Shown here: positions 32,642 through 40,821 of the stretch, one piece after another
How positions within the stretch are numbered: position 1 is the stretch's first letter
How the letters are laid out: every line of letters begins with the position of its first letter
Assembly (NCBI GenBank): GCA_016342355.1
Contig: JAEINP010000028.1
Coordinates: forward strand, 1-64,000
Direction of reading: 5' to 3'
DNA length: 64,000 nt
Source of the DNA: Desulfatibacillum sp.
GTDB taxonomy: Bacteria; Desulfobacterota; Desulfobacteria; Desulfobacterales; Desulfatibacillaceae
The notes under the pieces: generated by a model
Told to the model about the DNA's origin: nothing
The model's database searches: none
What the model saw: only the letters and a program-made list of their open reading frames with translations
Program-made: the position numbers and the translations under genes

Positions 32642-33976
32642 CTAAAGAGTTGCTGCAAAGTCCTGCATGGCCGCCGATTCCAACCCATCAATACCCTCTG
32701 CAAGACGTTGGGCCTTTTCCAGGCCAATGATAGCGCCGGCCAGGTCCAGGAATTTGGCCCTGACGCGTTCGTGTTTTGCCTCCAAAGAAGGAATTTGCTG
32801 GAGGATGTCGGAAAAGCCCTCGTAGTCCCGGCCCTTGGCCCTGATGAAAACACGGGACTCCAATCCGGCCATGGACTCGTCCTTAACCAGTTCAATTTTT
32901 TCCATCAGATTTCTTACCTGGGGATCATTCACCATTGCATCGGTAAAAGCGGCCATGCCCGTAACCTCCCTGAGCAGGGCGTTGGCCACGCAATAGACCA
33001 CGGAAAACTTGCCCTCCGTCCCTGTTTTGGGGTTGGAATTGGCTGCGGCCTGCATAGTGACCTCGGAGGAATGGACCCGAATTTTTTCGATGTCCGCAAG
33101 GTCCAGACTGTTATCCTCCTTCACCTGTCTGGCTGCTTCCAGAGGCGAATGGGTGGCATGGCATGAGGCATGGTATTTCTGGCTGAGGTTCACCACATCC
33201 CATCCCAGGCCCAGCATGGAAAGAATGTCCTCGTTCACCTTGCCTTTGAGGGCTTCGAAAAAGCCCTGGGGGCCTTCCAACGCGTCTTCCGCGCCCGTGA
33301 ATCCCTCCCGGGCCAGCATGGCGGCCATGAGTCCGGACTGACTGGCCCGGCCTGCGTGAAAGGGTTTGCACATGGTGCCGAAGCTCCGCTTTAGGCCTGA
33401 AGCCTGGGTGGCGCCAATGCCAAGAGCCCAGACGGTTTGTTCCGGGTTCAAACCCAGCAGACGGGCGCACCCGGCTGCAGAGGCAATATGCCCCAAAGTG
33501 GATGTGCCGTGCCAACCGGCCAGATAGTGATCCAGTCCGGCGCAGGCGCCGATGGTGCCTCCGATCTGGACGGCCATGATATAGGCGTCCAGGAATTCCC
33601 TGCCGCTTTTGTTTTCCTTTTCCGCCAGGGCCAACAGGGCGGGAAAAAGGGTGACGGAAGGGTGTCCCAAAAAAGAAACCAGAGTGTCGTCATAGTCCAA
33701 TGCGTGGGAAGCGGCGCCGTTGATAAGAGCTGCCTGACCCAGGGATTTTTTGCTGCCAAAACCGATGATGGTTGCCTGGGGATTGCCACCTTCCTGATCG
33801 GCATAGGCCATGAGCTTCGCCACAAGGGGGTCGTCCTTGCCGCCGTAGGTTACGGCGAGCCAGTCCATAAAAGCTACTTTGGCATGCTCAAGCATATCTT
33901 CCGGGATGGAGGAAGCAGGGGTTTGGGAGCAAAAATCGGCCAGTAGTCGTGTCATTCCTTTTGTCGTGCCTGTCAT
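32642..33976 (-). CDS. MmgE/PrpD family protein
   Basis: 444 aa from ATG 33976, whose ATGA overlaps the MeaB stop, with AAGGAGACGAC upstream. Family blocks visible: N-G-A-A-S-H-A-L-D-Y-D-D, G-W-H-G-T-S-T-L-G-H, K-P-F-H-A-G-R-A-S-Q and Y-H-A-S-C-H-A-T-H. The family includes 2-methylcitrate dehydratase and cis-aconitate decarboxylase. In this operon a (de)hydratase or decarboxylase step on a substituted succinate or alkylmalonate is possible. Propionyl-CoA disposal is an alternative, though no methylcitrate synthase or lyase is nearby. Confidence 0.8.
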   Translation of the reverse strand: MTGTTKGMTRLLADFCSQTPASSIPEDMLEHAKVAFMDWLAVTYGGKDDPLVAKLMAYADQEGGNPQATIIGFGSKKSLGQAALINGAASHALDYDDTLVSFLGHPSVTLFPALLALAEKENKSGREFLDAYIMAVQIGGTIGACAGLDHYLAGWHGTSTLGHIASAAGCARLLGLNPEQTVWALGIGATQASGLKRSFGTMCKPFHAGRASQSGLMAAMLAREGFTGAEDALEGPQGFFEALKGKVNEDILSMLGLGWDVVNLSQKYHASCHATHSPLEAARQVKEDNSLDLADIEKIRVHSSEVTMQAAANSNPKTGTEGKFSVVYCVANALLREVTGMAAFTDAMVNDPQVRNLMEKIELVKDESMAGLESRVFIRAKGRDYEGFSDILQQIPSLEAKHERVRAKFLDLAGAIIGLEKAQRLAEGIDGLESAAMQDFAATL

Positions 33977-34989
33977 GTCGTCTCCTTGGACCTGGAAGCC
34001 TCCCGGATCAGGGGAAGCAGGGAGTCCACCACGGAATAGGGGTCGGTTTGTTTTTCCAGAATTCCTTCCACCGCCTTGTCCAGGTCTCCGGTGCGTTCCC
34101 AATTTTCGCGCAGGTAATCCAGGATTTCGGTTTCCACGAGGGTGAGGATTTCTTCTTTCACTCGCTGGGCCTGCCAGGAATCAGCGTTCCTGCCGGATTC
34201 AAAGCCCTGGACCAGGGCGTCCACCAGTTCCGTGATGCCCTGGTTGGCAAGAGCCGAGGTTTTGATGACCGGGGGTTGAGGTCTGCCGCCATTATCAGAG
34301 ATATCCAGCATGCCTCCGATGTCCGCCACCACCTCGTCCGCGCCTTCCCGGTCCGCCTTGTTGACCACGTAGAGGTCGGCGATTTCCATAATTCCGGCTT
34401 TCAGAGCCTGGATGCCGTCGCCCTGGCCCGGAACGCAAACCACCATGACCAGATCGGCGGCCTTGACCACTTCCACTTCGTCCTGGCCCACCCCCACGGT
34501 TTCGATGATGACCACGTCCTTGCCAAAGGCGTCCAGAATCCTGGCGATGTCACGGGCGCCCTGGCACAGGCCGCCTAAGGCGCCCCGGGTGGCCATGGAG
34601 CGGATGAAGATTTCCGGCAGGGTAACCACATCCCGCATGCGCAGCCTGTCACCCAGAAGCGCTCCCCCGGAAAAAGGAGAGGAGGGATCCACAGCAATGA
34701 TCCCCACGGTGTAGCCGCGGGCGACAAAATCCCTGGCAACCGCATTGGTCAGGGTGCTTTTGCCTGCCCCGGGACTGCCGGTGATGCCCACGATTTTGGC
34801 CTTCCCCCCCAGGGGGTATAGGCTTTTCATGGCATCTTTCCAGCCGGGCTCCCGGTTTTCCACCAGGGTGATGATGCGGGCAAGGGAGCGCACGTTTCCC
34901 TTTTTCACACCATCCAGCAATGTTTCCCACGATATTGACACTATAGTTTCTACCCTTGCGCCCTTATACATCAGGCGCCTAAAAAACAC
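33973..34989 (-). CDS. meaB: MeaB/ArgK-type G3E GTPase (mutase chaperone)
   Basis: About 338 aa. Walker A G-S-P-G-A-G-K-S-T, D-P-S-S-P-F-S-G-G-A, E-T-V-G-V-G-Q and N-K-A-D identify the MeaB family, which loads and protects B12-dependent acyl-CoA mutases. It starts 8 bp after the mutase large-subunit stop; an ATG at 34971 with AGGCG upstream is an equally good start. It overlaps the PrpD start as ATGA. Together with the two mutase genes it forms a complete module. Confidence 0.9.
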   Translation of the reverse strand: MFFRRLMYKGARVETIVSISWETLLDGVKKGNVRSLARIITLVENREPGWKDAMKSLYPLGGKAKIVGITGSPGAGKSTLTNAVARDFVARGYTVGIIAVDPSSPFSGGALLGDRLRMRDVVTLPEIFIRSMATRGALGGLCQGARDIARILDAFGKDVVIIETVGVGQDEVEVVKAADLVMVVCVPGQGDGIQALKAGIMEIADLYVVNKADREGADEVVADIGGMLDISDNGGRPQPPVIKTSALANQGITELVDALVQGFESGRNADSWQAQRVKEEILTLVETEILDYLRENWERTGDLDKAVEGILEKQTDPYSVVDSLLPLIREASRSKETT

Positions 34990-34996
34990 CAGTTTA

Positions 34997-36772
34997 TTAC
35001 AATTTCACAGGCTGGGCTTCCCCGAAAACTTCGCGAAACACATCGCAGACTTCCTGGAGTGTGCAGTCGTTTTTTACGCATTCGCATATGTCGGGCATTA
35101 GATTTTTGCTTTCATCCCTGGCATGGGTCCGGAGCGTGGACAAAAGGCTTAACGCGGTTTTACCGTCCCGGGAGCGCTTTAGTTCCTGGAGAGTGGCTTT
35201 TTGCCTTTCCTCGCACGAGGCCATGAGGGCGGGGTCATAGGTGGCTTCCACTTCCCGGTTTATGGTGACATCGATTTCGTGTTCGCCGGTATAGCAATTG
35301 ACGCCCACCACCAGGTCCTCCTGACTTTCAATTCGTTTTTGTTTTTCATAGGCGCTTTTGGCTACGGCCTTGGGCATGTATCCGTTTTCAATGGCCGCCA
35401 CGGCTCCGCCCATGCCCTGAATTTTTTCCATTTCCGCCAGAGCGTCCGCTTCCAGTTCGTCGGTGAGGGATTCCATGAAATAGGACCCTGCCCAGGGATC
35501 GCACACATCGGTAAGGCCGGTTTCGTGCATGAGAATGCGGGTGGCGTCCAGTTGCATCTGGACAGCCTCCTGGCTGTGGCCCAGGCCCAGGGGTTCGTCC
35601 CAGGGAGGGAAGACTCCGGGCAGGCTGCCTGTCATGCCTGCGGCCACGCCTCCCACCATAGCCCGAGCCCAGTTGTTCAGGGTCCTTTGGAGGGTGGTGG
35701 AGGAGCAACCGATGTGGGCCGTGATGGGCTGACGGATGGTCATGGCCTTGGGGTTGGTCACCCCGAATTCCTCCTTGAGCATCCGGGCGTACATTCGCCG
35801 GGAGGCCCTATGGAAGGCGATTTCCTTATAAATTTCCATGGACCCGCCAAAGGCGTTGAAGGTGAACTTGGTGAGGAAATCGTTGGGGTCCAGGCCCGCG
35901 TTCACCCCTTCCCGGATATAAGCGGCGGCATTGGCCAGGGAAAAGGCCAAGTCCTGGGAGCGTGTAGCCCCGGCTTCCCGGATGTGGTAGCCGCCAATGC
36001 TGTTTACATTGAGCAGGGGCATATGTTTGCGCATGAATTCCAGGGTATCGCGAAACAGGCGCAGGGAAGGCCCTGCCGGATAGATATAGGTGCCCCTGGC
36101 AATAAATTCCTTGAGGATATCGTTTTGGGGGGTTCCCCGGAGAACAGCAGGAGCAATGCCCCGGGACCGGGCCAGTTCCGCATACATGGCGATAATAATG
36201 GCGCAAGGCGCATTGATGGTGAAATTGGAGGGGACCTTGTCGATTTCCAGGTCTCCGGTATAGGGCTCGTAGATGACGCAAAAATCGCGAAAACTGTCAA
36301 CGGCCACCCCTACCCTGCCCACTTCGCCTTCCCCCATGGGGGAATCGGAATCGTAGCCGCACTGGGTTACCAGGTCAAAGGCCATGTTGGGGCCGCCAAA
36401 ACGTCCCATGGAGTGCATGCGCTTGAGATAATCCCGGTAATCCGCGGCTGTGCCGAATCCGCCGTACTTGCCTACGCCCCGGGTGCCGCCCCAGTCCGGC
36501 CTGAAATTCATCTGGGCCGCCAGTTTCTCATTGGCTTTGGCAAAGTCAAAGGGAGTGTTTCCGGCGGTAAAGGGATATTGGCCGGGAAACCCCACCTTTT
36601 CCAGAAAATCAAAATTTTGGGTGGCATTGGGAGTGTAAAAGCTGGTGGGCGATTTTTCCAGGTTAAAGCGTTGCACCCTTTTGTCCACCAGGTTTTCCTG
36701 CCAGGTTTTTTCCTCTCTGGCTATGCGGTCCAGATTTTCTCTGCAATCACAGTTGTTTTGTTTGTCCTTCAT
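34997..36772 (-). CDS. B12-dependent acyl-CoA mutase, large subunit (methylmalonyl-CoA mutase family)
   Basis: 591 aa: the TIM-barrel substrate-binding part without the cobalamin domain, which is a separate gene. Family blocks: F-D-L-V-T-Q-C-G-Y-D-S-D, G-T-P-Q-N-D-I-L-K-E-F, G-G-Y-H-I-R-E-A-G-A and D-P-W-A-G-S-Y. The THRGYDSD of true methylmalonyl-CoA mutase is T-Q-C-G-Y-D-S-D here, so the carboxylate-binding Arg207 is Gln137, as in isobutyryl- and hydroxyisobutyryl-CoA mutases. The R-Q-Y-A-G-F and THSQTSGWSLT regions are also remodelled; the Tyr-His pair (262-263) is kept. This fits rearrangement of a bulky alkylsuccinyl-CoA. Confidence 0.88.
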   Translation of the reverse strand: MKDKQNNCDCRENLDRIAREEKTWQENLVDKRVQRFNLEKSPTSFYTPNATQNFDFLEKVGFPGQYPFTAGNTPFDFAKANEKLAAQMNFRPDWGGTRGVGKYGGFGTAADYRDYLKRMHSMGRFGGPNMAFDLVTQCGYDSDSPMGEGEVGRVGVAVDSFRDFCVIYEPYTGDLEIDKVPSNFTINAPCAIIIAMYAELARSRGIAPAVLRGTPQNDILKEFIARGTYIYPAGPSLRLFRDTLEFMRKHMPLLNVNSIGGYHIREAGATRSQDLAFSLANAAAYIREGVNAGLDPNDFLTKFTFNAFGGSMEIYKEIAFHRASRRMYARMLKEEFGVTNPKAMTIRQPITAHIGCSSTTLQRTLNNWARAMVGGVAAGMTGSLPGVFPPWDEPLGLGHSQEAVQMQLDATRILMHETGLTDVCDPWAGSYFMESLTDELEADALAEMEKIQGMGGAVAAIENGYMPKAVAKSAYEKQKRIESQEDLVVGVNCYTGEHEIDVTINREVEATYDPALMASCEERQKATLQELKRSRDGKTALSLLSTLRTHARDESKNLMPDICECVKNDCTLQEVCDVFREVFGEAQPVKL

Positions 36773-36887
36773 GGCAGTCCTCTTTATATGGCTTGACCGG
36801 CAATTATTGGCAACATTGCCTGGCGCAAATAATTTCTAAAAAACGGCAACGGGTTGTTTGGCGCTTGAAATGATCCGGTTGTGTGTT

Positions 36888-36915
36888 GATTGGGGGCGGC
36901 TTACCGCCCCCAATC
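36888..36915. terminator. 12-bp hairpin between the mutase subunit genes
   Basis: Arms GATTGGGGGCGG (36888-36899) and CCGCCCCCAATC (36904-36915) around CTTA. No T-tract. It lies about 100 bp after the small-subunit stop, like the hairpins after the two assB genes, and may set the small/large subunit ratio. Confidence 0.5.
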
Positions 36916-37011
36916 CCCCCCTACCTGGAAAACACCTGTGTCAAAGAGTGTCCGGGCCAGGGGCGCAAGGCCGGCGTCCCTGGGCGGATGGAAAAATCCC
37001 CAATGGAATTT

Positions 37012-37410
37012 TCAGGCATTTACCTGTTCGGAAATAAACTGGGCCACCTGGGAAACGGATGTGCCTGCCGTAAAGACCCCGGCCACGCCCATTTCCTTCA
37101 GGGAAGCCACATCCTGCTCCGGGACGACTCCGCCCACCACCAGCAGGATATCCTCCGCATCGTTGCTTTTTAGTTGATCCACCACTTTTTTGGTGAGGCT
37201 CAGGTGAGCGCCTGAAAGGATGGAAAGGCCAATCACATCCACATCTTCCTGCAAAGCGGCGCTCACAATCTGCTCCGGGCTTTGACGCAGGCCCGTATAG
37301 ATGACCTCAAAACCCGCATCCCGCAGGCCATAGGCAATGATTCTTGCGCCTCGCTCATGCCCGTCCAGGCCTGGTTTGGCAATGAGTACGCGTATTTTTT
37401 TATTATTCAT
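37012..37410 (-). CDS. B12-dependent mutase, small cobalamin-binding subunit
   Basis: 132 aa from ATG 37410, with GGAGGGAATCC upstream. K-P-G-L-D-G-H-E-R-G carries the D-x-H-x-x-G motif whose His coordinates cobalt. S-I-L-S-G-A-H and V-G-G-V-V-P complete the B12-binding Rossmann fold. It pairs with the large subunit 240 bp downstream. It is the first gene after the sigma-54-like promoter and probably the start of the long ass operon. Confidence 0.9.
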   Translation of the reverse strand: MNNKKIRVLIAKPGLDGHERGARIIAYGLRDAGFEVIYTGLRQSPEQIVSAALQEDVDVIGLSILSGAHLSLTKKVVDQLKSNDAEDILLVVGGVVPEQDVASLKEMGVAGVFTAGTSVSQVAQFISEQVNA

Positions 37411-37456
37411 GGATTCCCTCCGGTTGGTATTGCCGATGCTGGCACACTGTGTCATG

Positions 37457-37472
37457 AGCAAGAAGGGCGCCA
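37457..37472 (-). promoter_or_regulatory. Sigma-54-like -24/-12 promoter of the mutase/ass operon
   Basis: Minus strand TGGCGC-CCTTC-TTGCT: full -12 match, and the -24 element differs from TGGCAC only by G for A. Spacing is exact. It lies 47 bp upstream of the mutase small-subunit ATG and directly downstream of a gene for a sigma-54-dependent activator. Confidence 0.68.
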
Positions 37473-37674
37473 GGGGTGGAAAAATAAATATAACCATCTG
37501 AAATAAAGCAATATTACATATTAATCCTTATAATGGAAAACCGGCCCGGGATGCGTCAAGTGGGGCAGAGCCGCCCAGGCCCGGGGATGACGCGGCGTGT
37601 CAGCGCCAATATCATACAGACAAGTCCTTGTAATAACTTGGAAATCACTATACGGTCCACCAAAAGAGACAGAA

Positions 37675-37692
37675 ATGACCCACTTGGGTCAT
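37675..37692. promoter_or_regulatory. Perfect palindrome, candidate enhancer-binding site
   Basis: ATGACCC (37675-37681), spacer ACTT, GGGTCAT (37686-37692). It lies about 200 bp upstream of the sigma-54-like promoter and overlaps the stop codon of the activator gene. The same half-sites recur upstream of the MoxR operon. Confidence 0.55.
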
Positions 37693-39635
37693 GATAGCCC
37701 AAAGCGCTTCATCTTGCGAAACAGGGTTTTGCGGGATATGCCCAAAGCCTCGGCAGTCCTGGATTTATTCCAGCGATGCTGGTCCAGGGCCTCCCGGATC
37801 AGGGTCTTTTCCACATTTTCCGTGGCTCCCCTGAGGCTGGCCGCCCCATCTTGGGAAGTTCCCAGGCTTGCCCGGGGAGGGGACGGTTCCGGAGTCAGGA
37901 AATCCAGGCGATTCACGGTGAGGTAGCGTTGAATGACGTTCTGGAGTTCCCGGACATTTCCGGGCCAGTCATAGGCCACCAAGGCGTCCAGGACCTTGCC
38001 CGGCAGCACGGCGTCGGACTGATCCCCGGAATAGACTTTCATGAAGTGTTCGACCAGCAAGGGGATGTCGTCCCGGCGTTGGCGCAGGGGCGGAAGGTTG
38101 ATGGGAATGATATGAATGCGGAAAAAGAAATCCTCGCGCATTTTGCCTGTGCGGGATTGCTCCAGGAGATTACGATGCGTGGCGGCAATGATTCGGAAGT
38201 CGGAGGATTTGGTTACATTGCTGCCCACGGGCATGTAGCCCCCACCCTCAATGGCCCGAAGGAGCTTGACCTGGAGGAGGATGTCCAGTTCCCCCACCTC
38301 GTCCAGAAAAAGGGTCCCTCCGTTCGCCAGATCCAGGAAGCCTTCCTTATCGCTGTGTGCGCCGGTAAAGGCGCCCCGGCGGTGCCCGAAAAACTCGCTT
38401 TCCAGAAGGTTGGCCGGGATGGCCGCGCAGTTCACGGGCACAAAACTTTGTTCCGCCCGCTTGCTCATTTTGTGGATAGCCCGGGCAACCAGTTCCTTGC
38501 CTGTGCCTGACTCACCGTAGATGATGACATTGGCGCTGCCAGCGGCGGCATTGAGGATGAGTTCGTAAACCTCCTGCATGGCCGGACTTTTGCCGATGAT
38601 ATTCCCAAAGCGGTATCTGTCCCGGATGGAGGAGCGAAGGTTGACGTTTTCCCGGCGCAGGCTTTCGGCTTCTTCCTGCATGGAAAGCTCCCGGAGTTTG
38701 GCCTCGGTAATGTCCCTGGCCGTGAGAAGCACACTGGGCTTTCCCTTCCAGGAAATTATATTGGCCCGGCCCTCCACCCAGAACTCGTTGTTTTGTTTAT
38801 TGAGGCACCGGGCCTGGAAGGTGCGCTCCCGGACAGTTCCGCTTTCCAGGGCTTCGTACAATTCCAAAAAATAGGGCCGGAAAGGCTCTGCCACCAAAAA
38901 TTCCAGGGCCTTGCCCAGGATTTCCTCCTGGGAGTACCCGAACATGGAGGCCACCGCCTCGTTGGCGAACAAGAGCCTGTTCTGGTGGGCCAGGAGCACC
39001 CCTTCGGTAATGCGGTTGCCAAGAAGGCGATACAAGGCCTCTGACTCCCTGAGTTGGCTTTCAGCGGCCTTGCGGGCGGATATGTCCAACCCCATGCCCA
39101 TGAGATAAGGCATCCCGTTAATCTGGGTGCTTATGCCGGTGAACATATGGGGAATTTCCCGACCATCCTTGGTGACGATGGTGGCTTCAGCCAAGCCCTC
39201 TCCGTGGATGAACACATCCTTGATGCTTTTTCGGATCAGGTTCCGGTCTCCGCCCTTGAACAGGGTAAGGAGGTTGATTGTGGAAACTTCCTCCTCGGTG
39301 TATCCGGTGACAATTTCCACGTTTCTGTTCCACCGGATCACCTCCAGTTGATCGTTGAAGCAATAGAAGATGCCTGGCAGACCCCGGATAAGGGTTTCAA
39401 AAAACTGGTTTTGATTGGCCAGGGCGCGCAGGGCCTCATCCAGTTCCTGGATTTGTCCGCCCCGGGAATTTTCCTGCACGGGTTTTTCCTTGGGGGATTG
39501 GGGTTTGTTTTTTTGGAGCTCAGGCTTTTTTTTTGGGGTATCGGGCATGGAATTTAAATCCTGATGGAAGGTAAGGCCAAGGTCACGGCAAGGCAGGCGC
39601 CGAAAACCCGGCTCATTCATGGCATGGTGCGTCAT
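37689..39635 (-). CDS. Sigma-54-dependent transcriptional activator (PAS-PAS-AAA-Fis)
   Basis: 648 aa (an ATG at 39548 is also possible). A charged N-terminus is followed by two PAS domains (about 70-190 and 195-310), a short coiled coil (about 320-345) and an AAA+ domain with G-E-S-G-T-G-K-E-L-V, the intact G-A-F-T-G-A sigma-54 contact loop and L-F-L-D-E-V-G-E-L. A C-terminal Fis-type helix-turn-helix follows (R-T-A-E-A-L-G-I-S-R-K-T-L-F-R-K). No receiver domain, so it should sense ligand or redox state through PAS, perhaps an alkane or alkylsuccinate. It is the immediate upstream neighbour of the operon and the most probable regulator. Confidence 0.9.
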   Translation of the reverse strand: MTHHAMNEPGFRRLPCRDLGLTFHQDLNSMPDTPKKKPELQKNKPQSPKEKPVQENSRGGQIQELDEALRALANQNQFFETLIRGLPGIFYCFNDQLEVIRWNRNVEIVTGYTEEEVSTINLLTLFKGGDRNLIRKSIKDVFIHGEGLAEATIVTKDGREIPHMFTGISTQINGMPYLMGMGLDISARKAAESQLRESEALYRLLGNRITEGVLLAHQNRLLFANEAVASMFGYSQEEILGKALEFLVAEPFRPYFLELYEALESGTVRERTFQARCLNKQNNEFWVEGRANIISWKGKPSVLLTARDITEAKLRELSMQEEAESLRRENVNLRSSIRDRYRFGNIIGKSPAMQEVYELILNAAAGSANVIIYGESGTGKELVARAIHKMSKRAEQSFVPVNCAAIPANLLESEFFGHRRGAFTGAHSDKEGFLDLANGGTLFLDEVGELDILLQVKLLRAIEGGGYMPVGSNVTKSSDFRIIAATHRNLLEQSRTGKMREDFFFRIHIIPINLPPLRQRRDDIPLLVEHFMKVYSGDQSDAVLPGKVLDALVAYDWPGNVRELQNVIQRYLTVNRLDFLTPEPSPPRASLGTSQDGAASLRGATENVEKTLIREALDQHRWNKSRTAEALGISRKTLFRKMKRFGLS

Positions 39636-39832
39636 TCACGAATGCCCTCTTTTTATATTGCATTCCGATTCTTTGTAAAGATGTTTTTGACATTTGGTAA
39701 ATAGACAGACCAGGGAATTGCTGGTTTTGTTCCACGGATTGCCGGATAAACAGACAGCCGATACGGCAGTTCCGCCCTGCCTATGGACGAGGAGAAATGT
39801 AATGAAGTTTTCCTTTTCCCGGGAAAGGTGTT

Positions 39833-40792
39833 ATGAAGCCATCCTCTTGTGAGGCTTGGAGGCGGGATAGGGAGATTGCAGTGAAACAGTACGAAGCAGT
39901 TGTGAACCAAGAGGTTCAGAGCCGGGTGTTGCCCTATCTGGCTATTTTTGCGGCCGTGGTATTTTGGGGGTTGTCCTTTGTGGCTTCCAAAATCGCCCTG
40001 GAAACCATTCCCATATTAACCCTTATTTTTATCCGGTTTGGGCTGGCCGCCTTATTATTCACAGCCATATGGACCAGGACAGGCTTTCCCCGCCTTTGCA
40101 AAAAGGACTGGATCAAGATATCCCTGCTGTCCTTTTTCGAGCCTGGCCTGTATTTCCTGTTCGAGACCACAGGCCTGAGCATGACCTCGGCGCCCAAGGT
40201 TTCCCTGATCATCGCCACCATTCCGGTGTTTGTTTTGATTCTGGCCGTGATTTTCCTTAAGGAAAAGGCCAGCATGCTAAATTTTGCAGGGGTGGCCGTC
40301 TCCCTGGTGGGTATAGGAATCCTGGTGGGTGGCGAGCGGCAAATCCATTGGGCTTTTTCCGGGGAGATGATGGGGGACATTCTGATTTTTGGCGCCGTGA
40401 TAGCGGCCACCATCTACATCATCATGGCCAGGGACCTGGGCCTGACTCATTCGGCCCTGACCATCACGGGTTTGCAGTCGGTATTTGCCACAATCCTTTA
40501 TCTGCCCGCTTTTATTTGGGAATACCCCAAGGTGCAATGGCAAGCCCTGACAACCGGTTCGTTGTGGGCTTTGGTGTACCTGGTTATTTTCGCCACCTGC
40601 GCAGCCTTTTTTTGCTGGAATTACTCCCTGACAAAAATCCGGGCCTCATCCGCTTCTGTTTTTTTGAACGGAATTCCTGTGGTGACGGCAATCGCAGCCT
40701 GGGTTTTGCTGAAGGAAAGCCTGACTCCCGTGCAAATGGGCGGCGGGGGGCTTGTGCTTATGGGGGTGTATCTGGCTAATCTGCGAAGATAG
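39833..40792 (+). CDS. DMT-superfamily (EamA) transporter
   Basis: 319 aa with ten transmembrane segments in two EamA repeats (opening W-G-L-S-F-V-A-S-K; second half with A-A-F-F-C-W-N-Y-S-L). A GTG at 39881, preceded by AGGGAGATTGCA, is an alternative start that removes 16 polar residues. Probably exports a small metabolite; substrate unknown. It is divergent from the sigma-54 activator and marks the end of the minus-strand run. Confidence 0.82.
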   Translation: MKPSSCEAWRRDREIAVKQYEAVVNQEVQSRVLPYLAIFAAVVFWGLSFVASKIALETIPILTLIFIRFGLAALLFTAIWTRTGFPRLCKKDWIKISLLSFFEPGLYFLFETTGLSMTSAPKVSLIIATIPVFVLILAVIFLKEKASMLNFAGVAVSLVGIGILVGGERQIHWAFSGEMMGDILIFGAVIAATIYIIMARDLGLTHSALTITGLQSVFATILYLPAFIWEYPKVQWQALTTGSLWALVYLVIFATCAAFFCWNYSLTKIRASSASVFLNGIPVVTAIAAWVLLKESLTPVQMGGGGLVLMGVYLANLRR

Positions 40793-40821
40793 CGCATGGA
40801 GCCCGGCGTCACTCTTTTTCC

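Noticed and set aside
35201-36796. 531-codon open frame on the plus strand
   Set aside because: Antisense shadow of the mutase large subunit, created by its GC-biased codon use. No family features or ribosome-binding site.
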